A stretch of 6,096 bases of DNA from Chloroflexota bacterium (GCA_021847625.1 JAJZQK010000230.1:1-6096), one strand, 5' to 3'; shown: positions 1 through 6,057, counted from the stretch's first letter. The notes: generated from the sequence alone by a model not told the origin. Translations and numbers: made by a program.

Positions 1-12
1 GACCGGAACCTG

Positions 13-34
13 GCGGCCACCAACGTCCGATGAA
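13..34 (+). repeat. direct repeat copy 1 (22-bp module flanking the operon)
   Basis: GCGGCCACCAACGT (13-26), then two variable bases, then GATGAA (29-34). The same 14-mer, two variable bases and GATGAA recur in the same orientation at 5976-5997, so 20 of 22 positions match. In both copies a GTAGGGGC palindromic block follows, here 30 bp downstream. Two copies nearly 6 kb apart on either side of a four-gene operon suggest a dispersed intergenic repeat family. Strand is assigned only by reading direction. Confidence 0.6.
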
Positions 35-62
35 AACTGCCCTGCGACGGTCCGCCTGCTAC

Positions 63-119
63 CGTAGGGGCCGGACTCCGTGCCGGCCCCGGGGCGGACA
101 GAGGCCGTCCGCCCCTACG
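63..119. repeat. double-hairpin palindromic element (GTAGGGGC...GCCCCTAC)
   Basis: Nine-bp outer arms CGTAGGGGC (63-71) and GCCCCTACG (111-119) enclose two overlapping perfect dyads. The first is GGGGCCGG/CCGGCCCC (67-74 and 83-90, loop 8 nt). The second is GGGGCGGAC/GTCCGCCCC (91-99 and 107-115, loop 7 nt). The block can fold either as one large arm or as two adjacent hairpins. A further GTAGGGG lies at 124-130, and a related GTAGGGGC block is at 6008. The architecture resembles REP/BIME or MITE-like intergenic repeats, but no transposase or target-site duplication is visible, so mobility is not shown. Confidence 0.6.
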
Positions 120-309
120 TATTGTAGGGGAACGCTATTTTCAGGGGAATCAGGCCAGGATAGGGCTGAGAACCAGCCGAAAGTACGCCAACGAAGTGGG
201 CTGAAGGCGCCGGTCGCAGCGCGCCCATAGCCCGGGGCGTTATCTCGCCCATCAATGGCGCCCCAGACCACAAAGAGTCACAAACTCTCAGGCGGACTTT
301 GTTGTATGA

Positions 310-332
310 GCCCGGCGCATTTATGCCCGGGC
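310..332 (-). terminator. possible transcription terminator hairpin after the amidase gene
   Basis: GCCCGG (310-315) pairs with CCGGGC (327-332). Inside, after one bulged base, GCAT/ATGC (317-320 and 323-326) can extend the stem. It lies 79 bp past the amidase stop in the direction of transcription and is the clearest hairpin before the repeat DNA. No U-run follows it on the minus strand (TCATACAAC), so it is at best a weak intrinsic terminator or an RNA 3'-end stabiliser. Confidence 0.3.
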
Positions 333-410
333 GGCGGTCGTCCGCTGCCGCTCTCTCTCTTCAGGCAGGTTCGCCCCACCAAATAGCAGGCCGGCAACCA
401 GGCCCTTCCC

Positions 411-1292
411 CTAGGTCAAGCGGGGGAAGATGAGCCTGGCGGTGGCGTCCATGCCCAGCTCGGCGGCCTGACCAGGCCGGGCGTCGCCCCGCGTGCCGAT
501 GAGCATGAAGCCCTCCTCCCGGCTGATCGAGAACCGCTCCGCCAGGAACGTCGCCATGTCCGACGTCGCCAGGCGGATAGCCCCCGGCAGGTCGGGGGCG
601 TTGGCGCAGGTCACCCAGCTCGTCGGCGTCTCGACCCACGGCCGCGGCCAGCGGCGTCCCTTCAGCACGTTCGCCCGCACGCTCACCTCGGCGGGGATGT
701 CGACGCCCCCGCCGGTCAGCTCGCCGTCGCCCATGCTGGCGTGCACGTCGCCGATGCACAGCAACGCCCCCGCCACGTTCACCGGCAGGTAGACCCTGGC
801 ACCGACGGCGATGTCGTTGATGTCGAGGTTGCCGCCGTGGGGGCCGGGGTAGAACGAGTAGACCGCCTCGCCGGCCGGCGCCGTGCCGATCACCCCCACC
901 ATCGGCCGGACGGGGAAGCGAATCTGGGGCGAGAAGACCAGGGTATCGCCCTCCACCTTCACGATCCGGCAGCGCGGGGGCTCGAGCTCGTCGATGATCA
1001 CGCCGCTGCCCGGCTTGATGCGCGTGTAGCCCTGGGCGCCCAACTTGATGTTCAGGATCTCCACGATCAGGCTGTCGCCCGCCTCGGCCCCCCGGACGAA
1101 CACCGGCCCGGTCGCCGGGTTGGCCTCCTCGCGGGGGACGAAGACCCGCAAGCCGTCCTCTTCGGTGTGGATGTGCCCGCCGTTGGCGTCGAGCGTCTCG
1201 AAGAGTATCTCCTCGCCCGGTTCGATCTCCAGCACGGGGACGCCCTCGCGCGAGAAGAGGTTGGTGATACGATCGCGAGTGATGCGCTTCAC
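411..1292 (-). CDS. acetamidase/formamidase (FmdA/AmdA) family amidohydrolase
   Basis: A 293-residue cytosolic hydrolase of the FmdA/AmdA family, expected to cleave a small amide (formamide, acetamide or similar) to ammonia and a carboxylate; the real substrate is unknown. Family signatures seen are a GPHGGNLD motif (residues 150-157, with His152 and Asp157) and GDVHASMGDGE (181-191, with Asp182, His184, Asp189 and Glu191), the likely metal/active-site core. The length fits the short bacterial branch rather than the longer FmdA proteins of about 400 residues. The start is GTG: GGGAGGG (1299-1305) lies 6 nt upstream, and no in-frame ATG gives a better choice. After the DGE motif the sequence reads GGGVD, where I recall Glu as more usual at the last position; that comparison is from memory. 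It is last in the operon, 83 bp after the phosphatase, with a strong hairpin in the gap. There is no signal peptide. Family assignment is firm; substrate is not. Confidence 0.88.
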   Translation of the reverse strand: MKRITRDRITNLFSREGVPVLEIEPGEEILFETLDANGGHIHTEEDGLRVFVPREEANPATGPVFVRGAEAGDSLIVEILNIKLGAQGYTRIKPGSGVIIDELEPPRCRIVKVEGDTLVFSPQIRFPVRPMVGVIGTAPAGEAVYSFYPGPHGGNLDINDIAVGARVYLPVNVAGALLCIGDVHASMGDGELTGGGVDIPAEVSVRANVLKGRRWPRPWVETPTSWVTCANAPDLPGAIRLATSDMATFLAERFSISREEGFMLIGTRGDARPGQAAELGMDATARLIFPRLT

Positions 1293-1314
1293 TTTCTGCC
1301 CTCCCAGTAAACAA

Positions 1315-1337
1315 GGGGGCGACCGGCGGTCGCCCCC
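1315..1337 (-). terminator. strong GC hairpin between phosphatase and amidase genes (attenuator/partial terminator)
   Basis: A perfect 10-bp stem GGGGGCGACC (1315-1324) / GGTCGCCCCC (1328-1337) with a 3-nt loop. On the minus strand it is followed by TTGTTTACT, a short U-rich stretch, so it meets a loose definition of an intrinsic terminator. It lies 39-61 nt after the phosphatase stop codon (TAG, 1378-1376) and ends 9 nt before the amidase Shine-Dalgarno. It could lower amidase expression, protect upstream mRNA from 3' decay, or end the transcript if the amidase has its own promoter. I see no convincing promoter in the short remaining gap. Confidence 0.5.
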
Positions 1338-1375
1338 ATTACTAACCTATACCCTTGATTCCGGCCGCCGTTCCC

Positions 1376-3310
1376 CTAGCACATCGGGGGACGCTCGACC
1401 ATCCTCTTCAGGCGCTCGACGTTGCGGCGCAGCGACTCCATTTCCTTGAGCTTGGCATCGGGGTCTTCCAGCGCCTGGTAGATCACACTGCCCTCGGTAT
1501 CCTTGGGCAACGGCAGGTCCGCCAGGTGGCAGAGGGTCGGCACCAGGTCCACACAGTGGATGCTGCGCTTGCCCAGCTCAACGCCCTTCTTGACGCCCGG
1601 GCCGGCCATTATGAACAACGCCCGCATGTCGCCGATGCCCCAGCGCGCCGTCGGCAGGAAATCGCCATGCTCCTTGCCGAAGTGCGGGTCGAGGGCGTAC
1701 ACCACGTCGCCAGAGTGGTCGCTGTAGTGGCCGATGATGCGCGCGTCTTCGAGCTTGAGCGCCAACGGCACGGGCCGCCGGCCGGTCTTGGGATCGACGT
1801 AGGTGTACAGCGCGTCGATGACCTGCTGCACCACCTGCTCGTACTCCTCGCCGGGCTCGACGATGCCCTGGGGGTCGCGACCCTTGAGGTTCACGTAGAC
1901 GTGGACGTGGCGCATGCCGAAGGCCTTCGTCTTGCTCCAGTCGATCTGGCGCGGCTTCCCCGACTCGGCCGGGAAGTAGGTCAAGAGGCCGGCCTTCTCC
2001 AGCACGGGGTTGGCGTGGAAGTCGTCGCCACTAGCCTTGGCGCCATGGTCGGACACGACGGCGATGAGGTTCTTCTCGGGGCCGCCCGCGGCCTCGATGA
2101 TGCGCCCGACGGCGCGGTCGATACCCTGGTAGACGGCGAGCTCCATCGCCAGGCAGCGCTTGTGCAGCTCCGGGCTCGTCGTGGTCATGGGATCCAACTC
2201 GTTCGACATGGTGTGGTACAGCCAGTCGATCGTATGGATGTGCATGAAGTAGAGGTCCCAGGCCTTGTTCTTGATTAGGTACTCGCTGGCATCGGCGAAC
2301 CAATTGTGGGTGAAGTCGGCCACCTCGACCAGCGTCTGGTCGTCGATCCACTCCATCTGCCACGATTCCCAGCCGGCCCGGCCCATGGGCATGCCGTCCT
2401 CGCTCTTGATCTCGTCCTCGATGGAGGCGGGGGCACCCCAGCCGTGCAGGCCGCACAGGCCGGGGATGAAGATGCGCACGTTCTCAGCGTCCGGGGACAG
2501 CTCGACCATCTTCATACGGAAGACGGCCGCTTTCGGGCCATCGTTCGTCTCGAAGGAATCGTGGATGTTCGGCGTCCACTCGCCGACCTTGAGGCGGGCG
2601 TAGACGTCGCCCTTCTTCTTGGACTTGGCCACCGTCACCGTGTCATAGCCCTTGCCCTGGGTATCGTCGACCAGCAGCTGCCAGGTGATGGGGGCCATCT
2701 CGAACTGCGAGCGGCGGACGACGAGCGTGACCTCGGCCTCCTTGGCCTTGGCGCTGTGCTCGACGCCATCCCAGCCCTCCGCCTTCTTCCAGTTCACCTC
2801 GGCCGCGAACGGATAGCCGCCGGTGGCGATGAGCAGGTCATGGGTCAGGTTGTACTGGGTGAAGACCGCCCGGGGGACGTTGATGCGCCAGTCGTTGATG
2901 TTGTTGCCAAAGCCGGAGATGCGATAGCCGTCCTTCGGCTCGTAAGGCCAGGTGGTAGGCCAGCAGAAGACGATCGATTTCTTGCCCGCCCGCTCGGCGG
3001 CCTGCCAGATGGTCTCCGCCTCGATCTCGCGGAAGTCCATGTTCTGGTGCACGACGTCCAGGGGATCGCCGACGATGTGGCCGTCGAACTCGGTGATGCC
3101 GTGGGTGCCCGCCCAGGTGCCCGTGGCGAGCGTGGTCCAGTTCGGTGGGGTGATCGTGGGCAGCGGCACGAGCGCGTTGCGCGAGAAGACGCCTTCGTCC
3201 ATCAGCCTCTTGAGGTTGGGGAGATCGTTGTCCTGGGCAAACTTGTAGACCCGCCAGGCGATGACGGAGTCCAGGCCCAGGACGAGTACTTTCTCTGGTT
3301 TCTGTGCCAT
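1376..3310 (-). CDS. alkaline phosphatase-superfamily (NPP-type) phosphohydrolase/phosphodiesterase
   Basis: A 644-residue two-metal hydrolase of the type I phosphodiesterase/nucleotide pyrophosphatase branch. Expected ligands can be placed in order: Asp14 (GLDS), nucleophile Thr54 in TITPPNW followed by TLATGTWAGTHGI, Asp362 and His366 (DWLYH), Asp421-His422 (SDHG), and His548 (EHGD) ahead of FIMAGPGVKKG. All seven are present, so the enzyme should be active on a phosphate (or phosphonate/sulfate) ester. Between the nucleophile and the second ligand pair lies about 300 residues, including a Lys/Asp-rich, probably beta-rich segment (about 190-285), likely a clade-specific lid. The C-terminus (about 615-640) is a charged, probable helical tail. 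No signal peptide or membrane segment is seen, so it is predicted cytosolic, unlike secreted alkaline phosphatases. The ATG start has AAGGAG (3319-3324) 8 nt upstream. It follows the solute-binding gene by 83 bp. The substrate is not deducible. Confidence 0.9.
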   Translation of the reverse strand: MAQKPEKVLVLGLDSVIAWRVYKFAQDNDLPNLKRLMDEGVFSRNALVPLPTITPPNWTTLATGTWAGTHGITEFDGHIVGDPLDVVHQNMDFREIEAETIWQAAERAGKKSIVFCWPTTWPYEPKDGYRISGFGNNINDWRINVPRAVFTQYNLTHDLLIATGGYPFAAEVNWKKAEGWDGVEHSAKAKEAEVTLVVRRSQFEMAPITWQLLVDDTQGKGYDTVTVAKSKKKGDVYARLKVGEWTPNIHDSFETNDGPKAAVFRMKMVELSPDAENVRIFIPGLCGLHGWGAPASIEDEIKSEDGMPMGRAGWESWQMEWIDDQTLVEVADFTHNWFADASEYLIKNKAWDLYFMHIHTIDWLYHTMSNELDPMTTTSPELHKRCLAMELAVYQGIDRAVGRIIEAAGGPEKNLIAVVSDHGAKASGDDFHANPVLEKAGLLTYFPAESGKPRQIDWSKTKAFGMRHVHVYVNLKGRDPQGIVEPGEEYEQVVQQVIDALYTYVDPKTGRRPVPLALKLEDARIIGHYSDHSGDVVYALDPHFGKEHGDFLPTARWGIGDMRALFIMAGPGVKKGVELGKRSIHCVDLVPTLCHLADLPLPKDTEGSVIYQALEDPDAKLKEMESLRRNVERLKRMVERPPMC

Positions 3311-3353
3311 ATACGAAGCTCCTTTGCGTTAGTTGACTAGCGAACGGTATCAC

Positions 3354-3380
3354 GGCCGGGCCGGTGAGAACAGCCCGGCC
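3354..3380 (-). promoter_or_regulatory. intergenic hairpin after the solute-binding protein gene
   Basis: GGCCGGGC (3354-3361) pairs perfectly with GCCCGGCC (3373-3380) around an 11-nt loop. It begins 13 nt past the binding-protein stop and ends 29 nt before the phosphatase Shine-Dalgarno. No U-run follows on the minus strand, so full termination is unlikely. Binding-protein genes are often expressed above their operon partners by such 3'-stabilising hairpins; that role here is inference. Confidence 0.45.
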
Positions 3381-3393
3381 ATCGCTCAATTGT

Positions 3394-5049
3394 CTACTTC
3401 TCCAGCCACATCCCGTCGACGAGCGGGTTGTTCTCCAGGTTGTAGCCGAAGCCCTTGACGTGGGGAGCGTAGGCCCACGTGCGCTGCTGCGGGGCAATGA
3501 CGAGGGTGAAGCACTCGTCCAACGCCATCTCCTGCAGCTTGCGGGCGATCTGCACGCGCTTGTTCTGGTCCAGGGTGGACACGAGCTGCGCCCGCAGGCT
3601 ATCCCACTCGGCGTTGTTCCAGTGCGTCCAGTTGCCTTCCTTCTCGTTGTACCAGGCCTTCGCCGCGGTCACCGTGGTGCCGGGGTCGCGATTGGCCCGA
3701 CCGTAGGAGTGCATCATCATCACGATATCGCCGGCGTTGCTGCGGGCGCTGTAGACGGCCGACTCCACGTCGTCGATCTTCATGTTGACGCCGATCTTCT
3801 TGAGGTCGGCCTGCATGATCTGGGGCAGCTCCCCGTAGCCGAGCCCGCGCTTGGAATAGGTCATCATCTCGGTGTCGAAGCCGTCCGGATAGCCGGCCTC
3901 GGCGAGGAGGGCCTTCGCCTTATCCAGATCGTAACCGAGCTTGCCCTCGAGGTCCGGGAAGTAGGCCCAGGATTGGCTGGCCCAGATCGAGGTGGTGGGC
4001 TTGACCATCCCCTGCAATACCGTCTTGCAGAAGCGCTCCCGGTCGACGGCCCAGGCGATGGCCTGGCGAACCCGCTTGTCGGTGAAGGGCTCGACCTTGA
4101 CGTTGATGGCCACGTCGTAGTTGGTGGGCCCGGCGGCGCCCAGGTCGCAGAGGAACTTGCCTTCTTTCTCCAGGCGCACGTAGTCCAGGTTGGAGGGCTG
4201 CCAGATGGTGTCCACCTCGCCCGACTCGAGGTTGATCGCCAGGCTGGCGAGGTCTGGGATCACGCGCACGACGTACTTGTCCAGGTAGGGCTTGCCCTTG
4301 TCCCAGTAATCCTTGTTGGCCACCATCTCCACGCGGTCGCTGGGCACGTACTTGTCTAGCTTGAACGGCCCGGTGCCGACGGCCGTCTTGGCGCGGTCGG
4401 CGATGGTCTCCTTGTCGATGATGTGCATCATGTCCAGCAGATCGAAGACGCCGGCATACGGGCTGTCGAAGTTGAGCACGGCGGTGTACTTGTCCGGCGT
4501 GTCAACCTTCTTGATCTTGCTGAACATCGACCGCATGGTGACGGTCTTCTCGGTGGTGCAGAAGTCCCAGGTGGCCTTGACGTCGTCCGAGGTGAACTCG
4601 CGCCCGGAGTGGAACTTCACGCCCTGGCGGAGCTTGAGGGTGACTTGCTTCCCATCGGAAGAGAAGTCCCACTTCTCAGCCAGCTCGGGCTGGGGCTGGA
4701 GCTTGGAGTCGTAGTGGATGAGGGTATTCCACATCGCCTTCATGAAGGCGTAGTGGCCCATGTTCGTCTGCAGGGGATGGAACTCGGTCATGTCCATCGT
4801 CCTGGCCAGGGTCAGGGTGCCGCCCCTCTTCGGGCCGGCCGCCACGGTCGGCGTGGCGGGCGCCTGGGTAGGGGCAGCCGTGGGCTGCGTCTGCTGGGGT
4901 ACCTGGGGCACCTGGGCCGGGGGCTTCACCGGCGTCGGCTGGGGGGCCGGCGTCGGCTGCGCGGCCGGGCTGCAGGCCTGCAAGAGGCCCACGCCCGCCG
5001 TGGCCACGCCCAGTTTGAGGAAATCCCTCCGCGTGACTGGCCGCTTCAT
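3394..5049 (-). CDS. ABC transporter family-5 solute-binding lipoprotein, Tat-type signal
   Basis: Extracytoplasmic receptor of the SBP_bac_5 family (oligopeptides, opines, nickel, glycans), which hands its ligand to an ABC permease. Numbering from the ATG at 5049 (551 residues): twin-arginine motif TRRDFLKLG (6-14), a short hydrophobic stretch, lipobox LQAC with lipidated Cys26, then a Pro/Thr/Gln/Ala linker (27-73) and the mature domain from about 76. The family signature LKLRQGVKFHSGREFTSDDV is at 138-157; later GTGPFKL, VRQAIAWAVDRE and YDLDKAKALLAEAGYPDGFD also fit. An in-frame ATG at 5064 would add five residues. I prefer 5049 because AAGGAG (5056-5061) sits 6 nt upstream, while the 5064 start has only GAGAAGG at 4 nt or AGGAGG 16 nt away. 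Linker DNA contains a 13-bp unit repeated at an 18-bp period (4929-4941 and 4947-4959), encoding a repeated QPTP unit. No permease or ATPase gene is in the window. The ligand is unknown. Confidence 0.92.
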   Translation of the reverse strand: MKRPVTRRDFLKLGVATAGVGLLQACSPAAQPTPAPQPTPVKPPAQVPQVPQQTQPTAAPTQAPATPTVAAGPKRGGTLTLARTMDMTEFHPLQTNMGHYAFMKAMWNTLIHYDSKLQPQPELAEKWDFSSDGKQVTLKLRQGVKFHSGREFTSDDVKATWDFCTTEKTVTMRSMFSKIKKVDTPDKYTAVLNFDSPYAGVFDLLDMMHIIDKETIADRAKTAVGTGPFKLDKYVPSDRVEMVANKDYWDKGKPYLDKYVVRVIPDLASLAINLESGEVDTIWQPSNLDYVRLEKEGKFLCDLGAAGPTNYDVAINVKVEPFTDKRVRQAIAWAVDRERFCKTVLQGMVKPTTSIWASQSWAYFPDLEGKLGYDLDKAKALLAEAGYPDGFDTEMMTYSKRGLGYGELPQIMQADLKKIGVNMKIDDVESAVYSARSNAGDIVMMMHSYGRANRDPGTTVTAAKAWYNEKEGNWTHWNNAEWDSLRAQLVSTLDQNKRVQIARKLQEMALDECFTLVIAPQQRTWAYAPHVKGFGYNLENNPLVDGMWLEK

Positions 5050-5126
5050 CCTAGTCTCCTTCATAGCGCCTTCTCGTCTTCCTCCTCGATAGTAGAGTTT
5101 GTCGCGCCAATATGTGTGTGACCGGA

Positions 5127-5834
5127 TTACTCGTTGTCGGTGGCCTGGTTCAACTCCAGGGCGGCGATATTGCCGTCCCTGGCCGCCAAGATATGACGAC
5201 GCACCGCCTCCTGGGCAGCGCCGACGTCGCCCCTACGCAGCCCTTCGACGATCGCGTGGTGTTCGTCCAGGCTAGCCGCTATGCGCTCCTTGGTCATCGC
5301 CGGCCTGGGCCCCACGTGGGCGGCGTGCATGTGTATGTTGAGGCGATCGAACAGATCGCCGAGTCGGCCATTGCGGGCCAGCCCCACAACGCGGCGATGG
5401 AACGCCGCATCCTTGTACTGCGATTCCAGCCGTTCGGCCACGTCGGGCGAGGAGCGCAGACGCGCGATTTCGCCCGAGAGGACGGCCATTTCCTCCAGCA
5501 GCTCCGCCGAGACGTTGCCTATCCCCTCCTCCACGGCGAACTGCTCGCACATCAGGCGCAGGGAGTAGAGTTCTCGCAGGTCCTCGGGCCGGAGGCGGAT
5601 GACGGAGAACCCCCGCCGGCCTTGGGGCTGGACTAGCCCTTCGCTGGCCAGACGGGAGAGGGCATCGCGGATGGGAGTACGGCTCACCCTGAGCTGGGCG
5701 GCGAGATCGTCGAGGACCAAGCGCTCGCCGGGCCTGACGCGCCATTCCATGACGGCCGACAGCAGGGCATTATACACCTGCTCGCTCAACGTCGAGACGT
5801 CTTCTCTCAGAGCCGGCAGCACGTTCTGGCGCAT
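5127..5834 (-). CDS. GntR-family transcriptional regulator, FadR/FCD subfamily
   Basis: A 235-residue one-component regulator. The N-terminal winged helix-turn-helix spans about residues 14-80, with the core LAAQLRVSRTPIRDALSRL at 44-62 and the wing near QGRRGFSV (71-78). The C-terminal FCD domain covers about 85-218 and keeps the usual metal-binding pattern: Asp142-x3-His146 (DAAFH), His192 (EHHAI) and His214 (RRHI). FCD regulators usually bind organic acids through this metal and often repress their own operon until the ligand is present. The ATG is preceded by GGAGG (5839-5843) with a 4-nt spacer. It is the first gene of the operon, behind a good promoter with an inverted repeat in its transcript start region, so negative autoregulation is likely. 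The binding-protein gene follows after 77 bp (62 bp to its alternative start), with no clear promoter in that gap. Confidence 0.93.
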   Translation of the reverse strand: MRQNVLPALREDVSTLSEQVYNALLSAVMEWRVRPGERLVLDDLAAQLRVSRTPIRDALSRLASEGLVQPQGRRGFSVIRLRPEDLRELYSLRLMCEQFAVEEGIGNVSAELLEEMAVLSGEIARLRSSPDVAERLESQYKDAAFHRRVVGLARNGRLGDLFDRLNIHMHAAHVGPRPAMTKERIAASLDEHHAIVEGLRRGDVGAAQEAVRRHILAARDGNIAALELNQATDNE

Positions 5835-5854
5835 CTAGCCTCCGCTCAAGGTCG

Positions 5855-5879
5855 CCCGCCCACCGTAGCGACGGGCGGG
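5855..5879 (-). promoter_or_regulatory. 5'-UTR hairpin ahead of the GntR gene
   Basis: CCCGCCC (5855-5861) pairs with GGGCGGG (5873-5879) around an 11-nt loop. It lies between the putative operator and the Shine-Dalgarno at 5839-5843, leaving 11 nt between stem and ribosome site. It could tune mRNA stability or translation, but short GC-rich stems of this sort are common by chance in such DNA. Confidence 0.3.
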
Positions 5880-5881
5880 AG

Positions 5882-5903
5882 GTTTCGTATTTGTATACGA
5901 AAC
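5882..5903. promoter_or_regulatory. putative GntR/FCD operator (22-bp inverted repeat)
   Basis: Perfect 9-bp arms GTTTCGTAT (5882-5890) and ATACGAAAC (5895-5903) around a 4-nt spacer. A nested GTATAC palindrome (5893-5898) gives TTGTATACGA, which fits the GT-nnn-AC core known for FadR-type operators. It is AT-rich against very GC-rich surroundings. It lies just downstream of the predicted transcription start, about +6 to +27, a position suited to blocking RNA polymerase. The link to the adjacent regulator is inferred from position and motif. Confidence 0.7.
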
Positions 5904-5915
5904 GCTGACGGCGGG

Positions 5916-5944
5916 ATTGTAGCACCGCCAGGCGGGCGAGTCAA
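5916..5944 (-). promoter_or_regulatory. sigma70-type promoter of the gntR-led operon
   Basis: On the minus strand, TTGACT (5944-5939) is followed after exactly 17 nt by TACAAT (5921-5916); each hexamer is one mismatch from the consensus. The predicted start is near 5909, giving a 5' UTR of about 75 nt that contains the inverted repeat at 5882-5903. It is the only well-formed promoter I found for the four genes. Confidence 0.65.
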
Positions 5945-5975
5945 GCGCCAATCCGGAGGAATCCCTCTTCGCCTA

Positions 5976-5997
5976 GCGGCCACCAACGTGGGATGAA
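5976..5997 (+). repeat. direct repeat copy 2 (22-bp module flanking the operon)
   Basis: GCGGCCACCAACGT (5976-5989), two variable bases, then GATGAA (5992-5997), matching the module at 13-34 in the same orientation. Here a GTAGGGGC block follows 11 bp later, at 6008. The shared order of module and palindrome at both ends argues against chance similarity. Confidence 0.6.
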
Positions 5998-6007
5998 GAG
6001 GGCCTGT

Positions 6008-6048
6008 GTAGGGGCGAGCACCGAGCCCGGCCGTGAACGACCGGGCTC
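6008..6048. repeat. GTAGGGGC-headed palindromic block
   Basis: GTAGGGGC (6008-6015), the same octamer that opens the double dyad at 63-119, is followed by the inverted repeat GAGCCCGG (6023-6030) / CCGGGCTC (6041-6048) with a 10-nt loop. The closing GCCCCTAC arm seen in the left element is absent, so this is a diverged or partial member of the repeat class. Confidence 0.5.
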
Positions 6049-6057
6049 ATGATACGA

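Larger units (their letters stand above)
1..410. other. non-coding, dyad-rich intergenic region downstream of the amidase gene
   Basis: I see no credible gene here. The short open frames on both strands run straight through palindromic repeat DNA, lack a Shine-Dalgarno and encode Arg/Pro/Gly-rich peptides resembling no family I know. The stretch holds a conserved 22-bp module (13-34), a double dyad (63-119), an extra GTAGGGG (124-130), and several smaller inverted repeats: GGGCG/CGCCC at 235-239 and 246-250, GGGGCG/CGCCCC at 234-239 and 259-264, and AGAGT/ACTCT at 274-278 and 284-288. A hairpin lies at 310-332 and a short CT run at 351-360. The amidase stop is at 411-413, so this is the operon's 3' flank. 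Confidence 0.6.

Noticed and set aside
59..271. Minus-strand 70-codon frame in the left intergenic region
   Set aside because: It translates through the palindromic repeat and lacks a ribosome site or recognisable domain.
361..1314. Minus-strand 317-codon frame overlapping the amidase in another frame
   Set aside because: The amidase frame shows family motifs and a Shine-Dalgarno. This one is Arg/Gly-rich with no motif.
1355..2278. Plus-strand open frame of 307 codons
   Set aside because: Antisense to the same phosphohydrolase. Composition is a mirror of the real codons, with no family motif.
3311..3319. ATACGAAGC, similar to one arm of the operator at 5895-5903, next to the phosphohydrolase start (also at 6052-6060)
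   Set aside because: Only a half-site with no opposing arm at either place. Short matches like this can arise by chance, and one lies in the ribosome-site spacer.
2306..3340. Long plus-strand open frame (344 codons) opposite the phosphohydrolase gene
   Set aside because: It is antisense to a gene with clear catalytic motifs. Its Arg/Gly/Val/His-rich peptide has no recognisable domain, as expected for a shadow frame in GC-rich DNA.
3364..4359. Plus-strand open frame of 331 codons
   Set aside because: Antisense to the solute-binding protein gene, low-complexity Val/Gly/Leu/His-rich peptide, no recognisable domain.
4929..4959. 18-bp-period tandem repeat
   Set aside because: It is explained as coding DNA for the repeated QPTP unit in the lipoprotein linker, not an independent element.
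5065..5126. Possible separate promoter for the solute-binding protein gene
   Set aside because: TACTAT is present on the minus strand near 5091, but no -35-like hexamer lies 16-18 nt upstream, so I keep the gene in the gntR-led operon.
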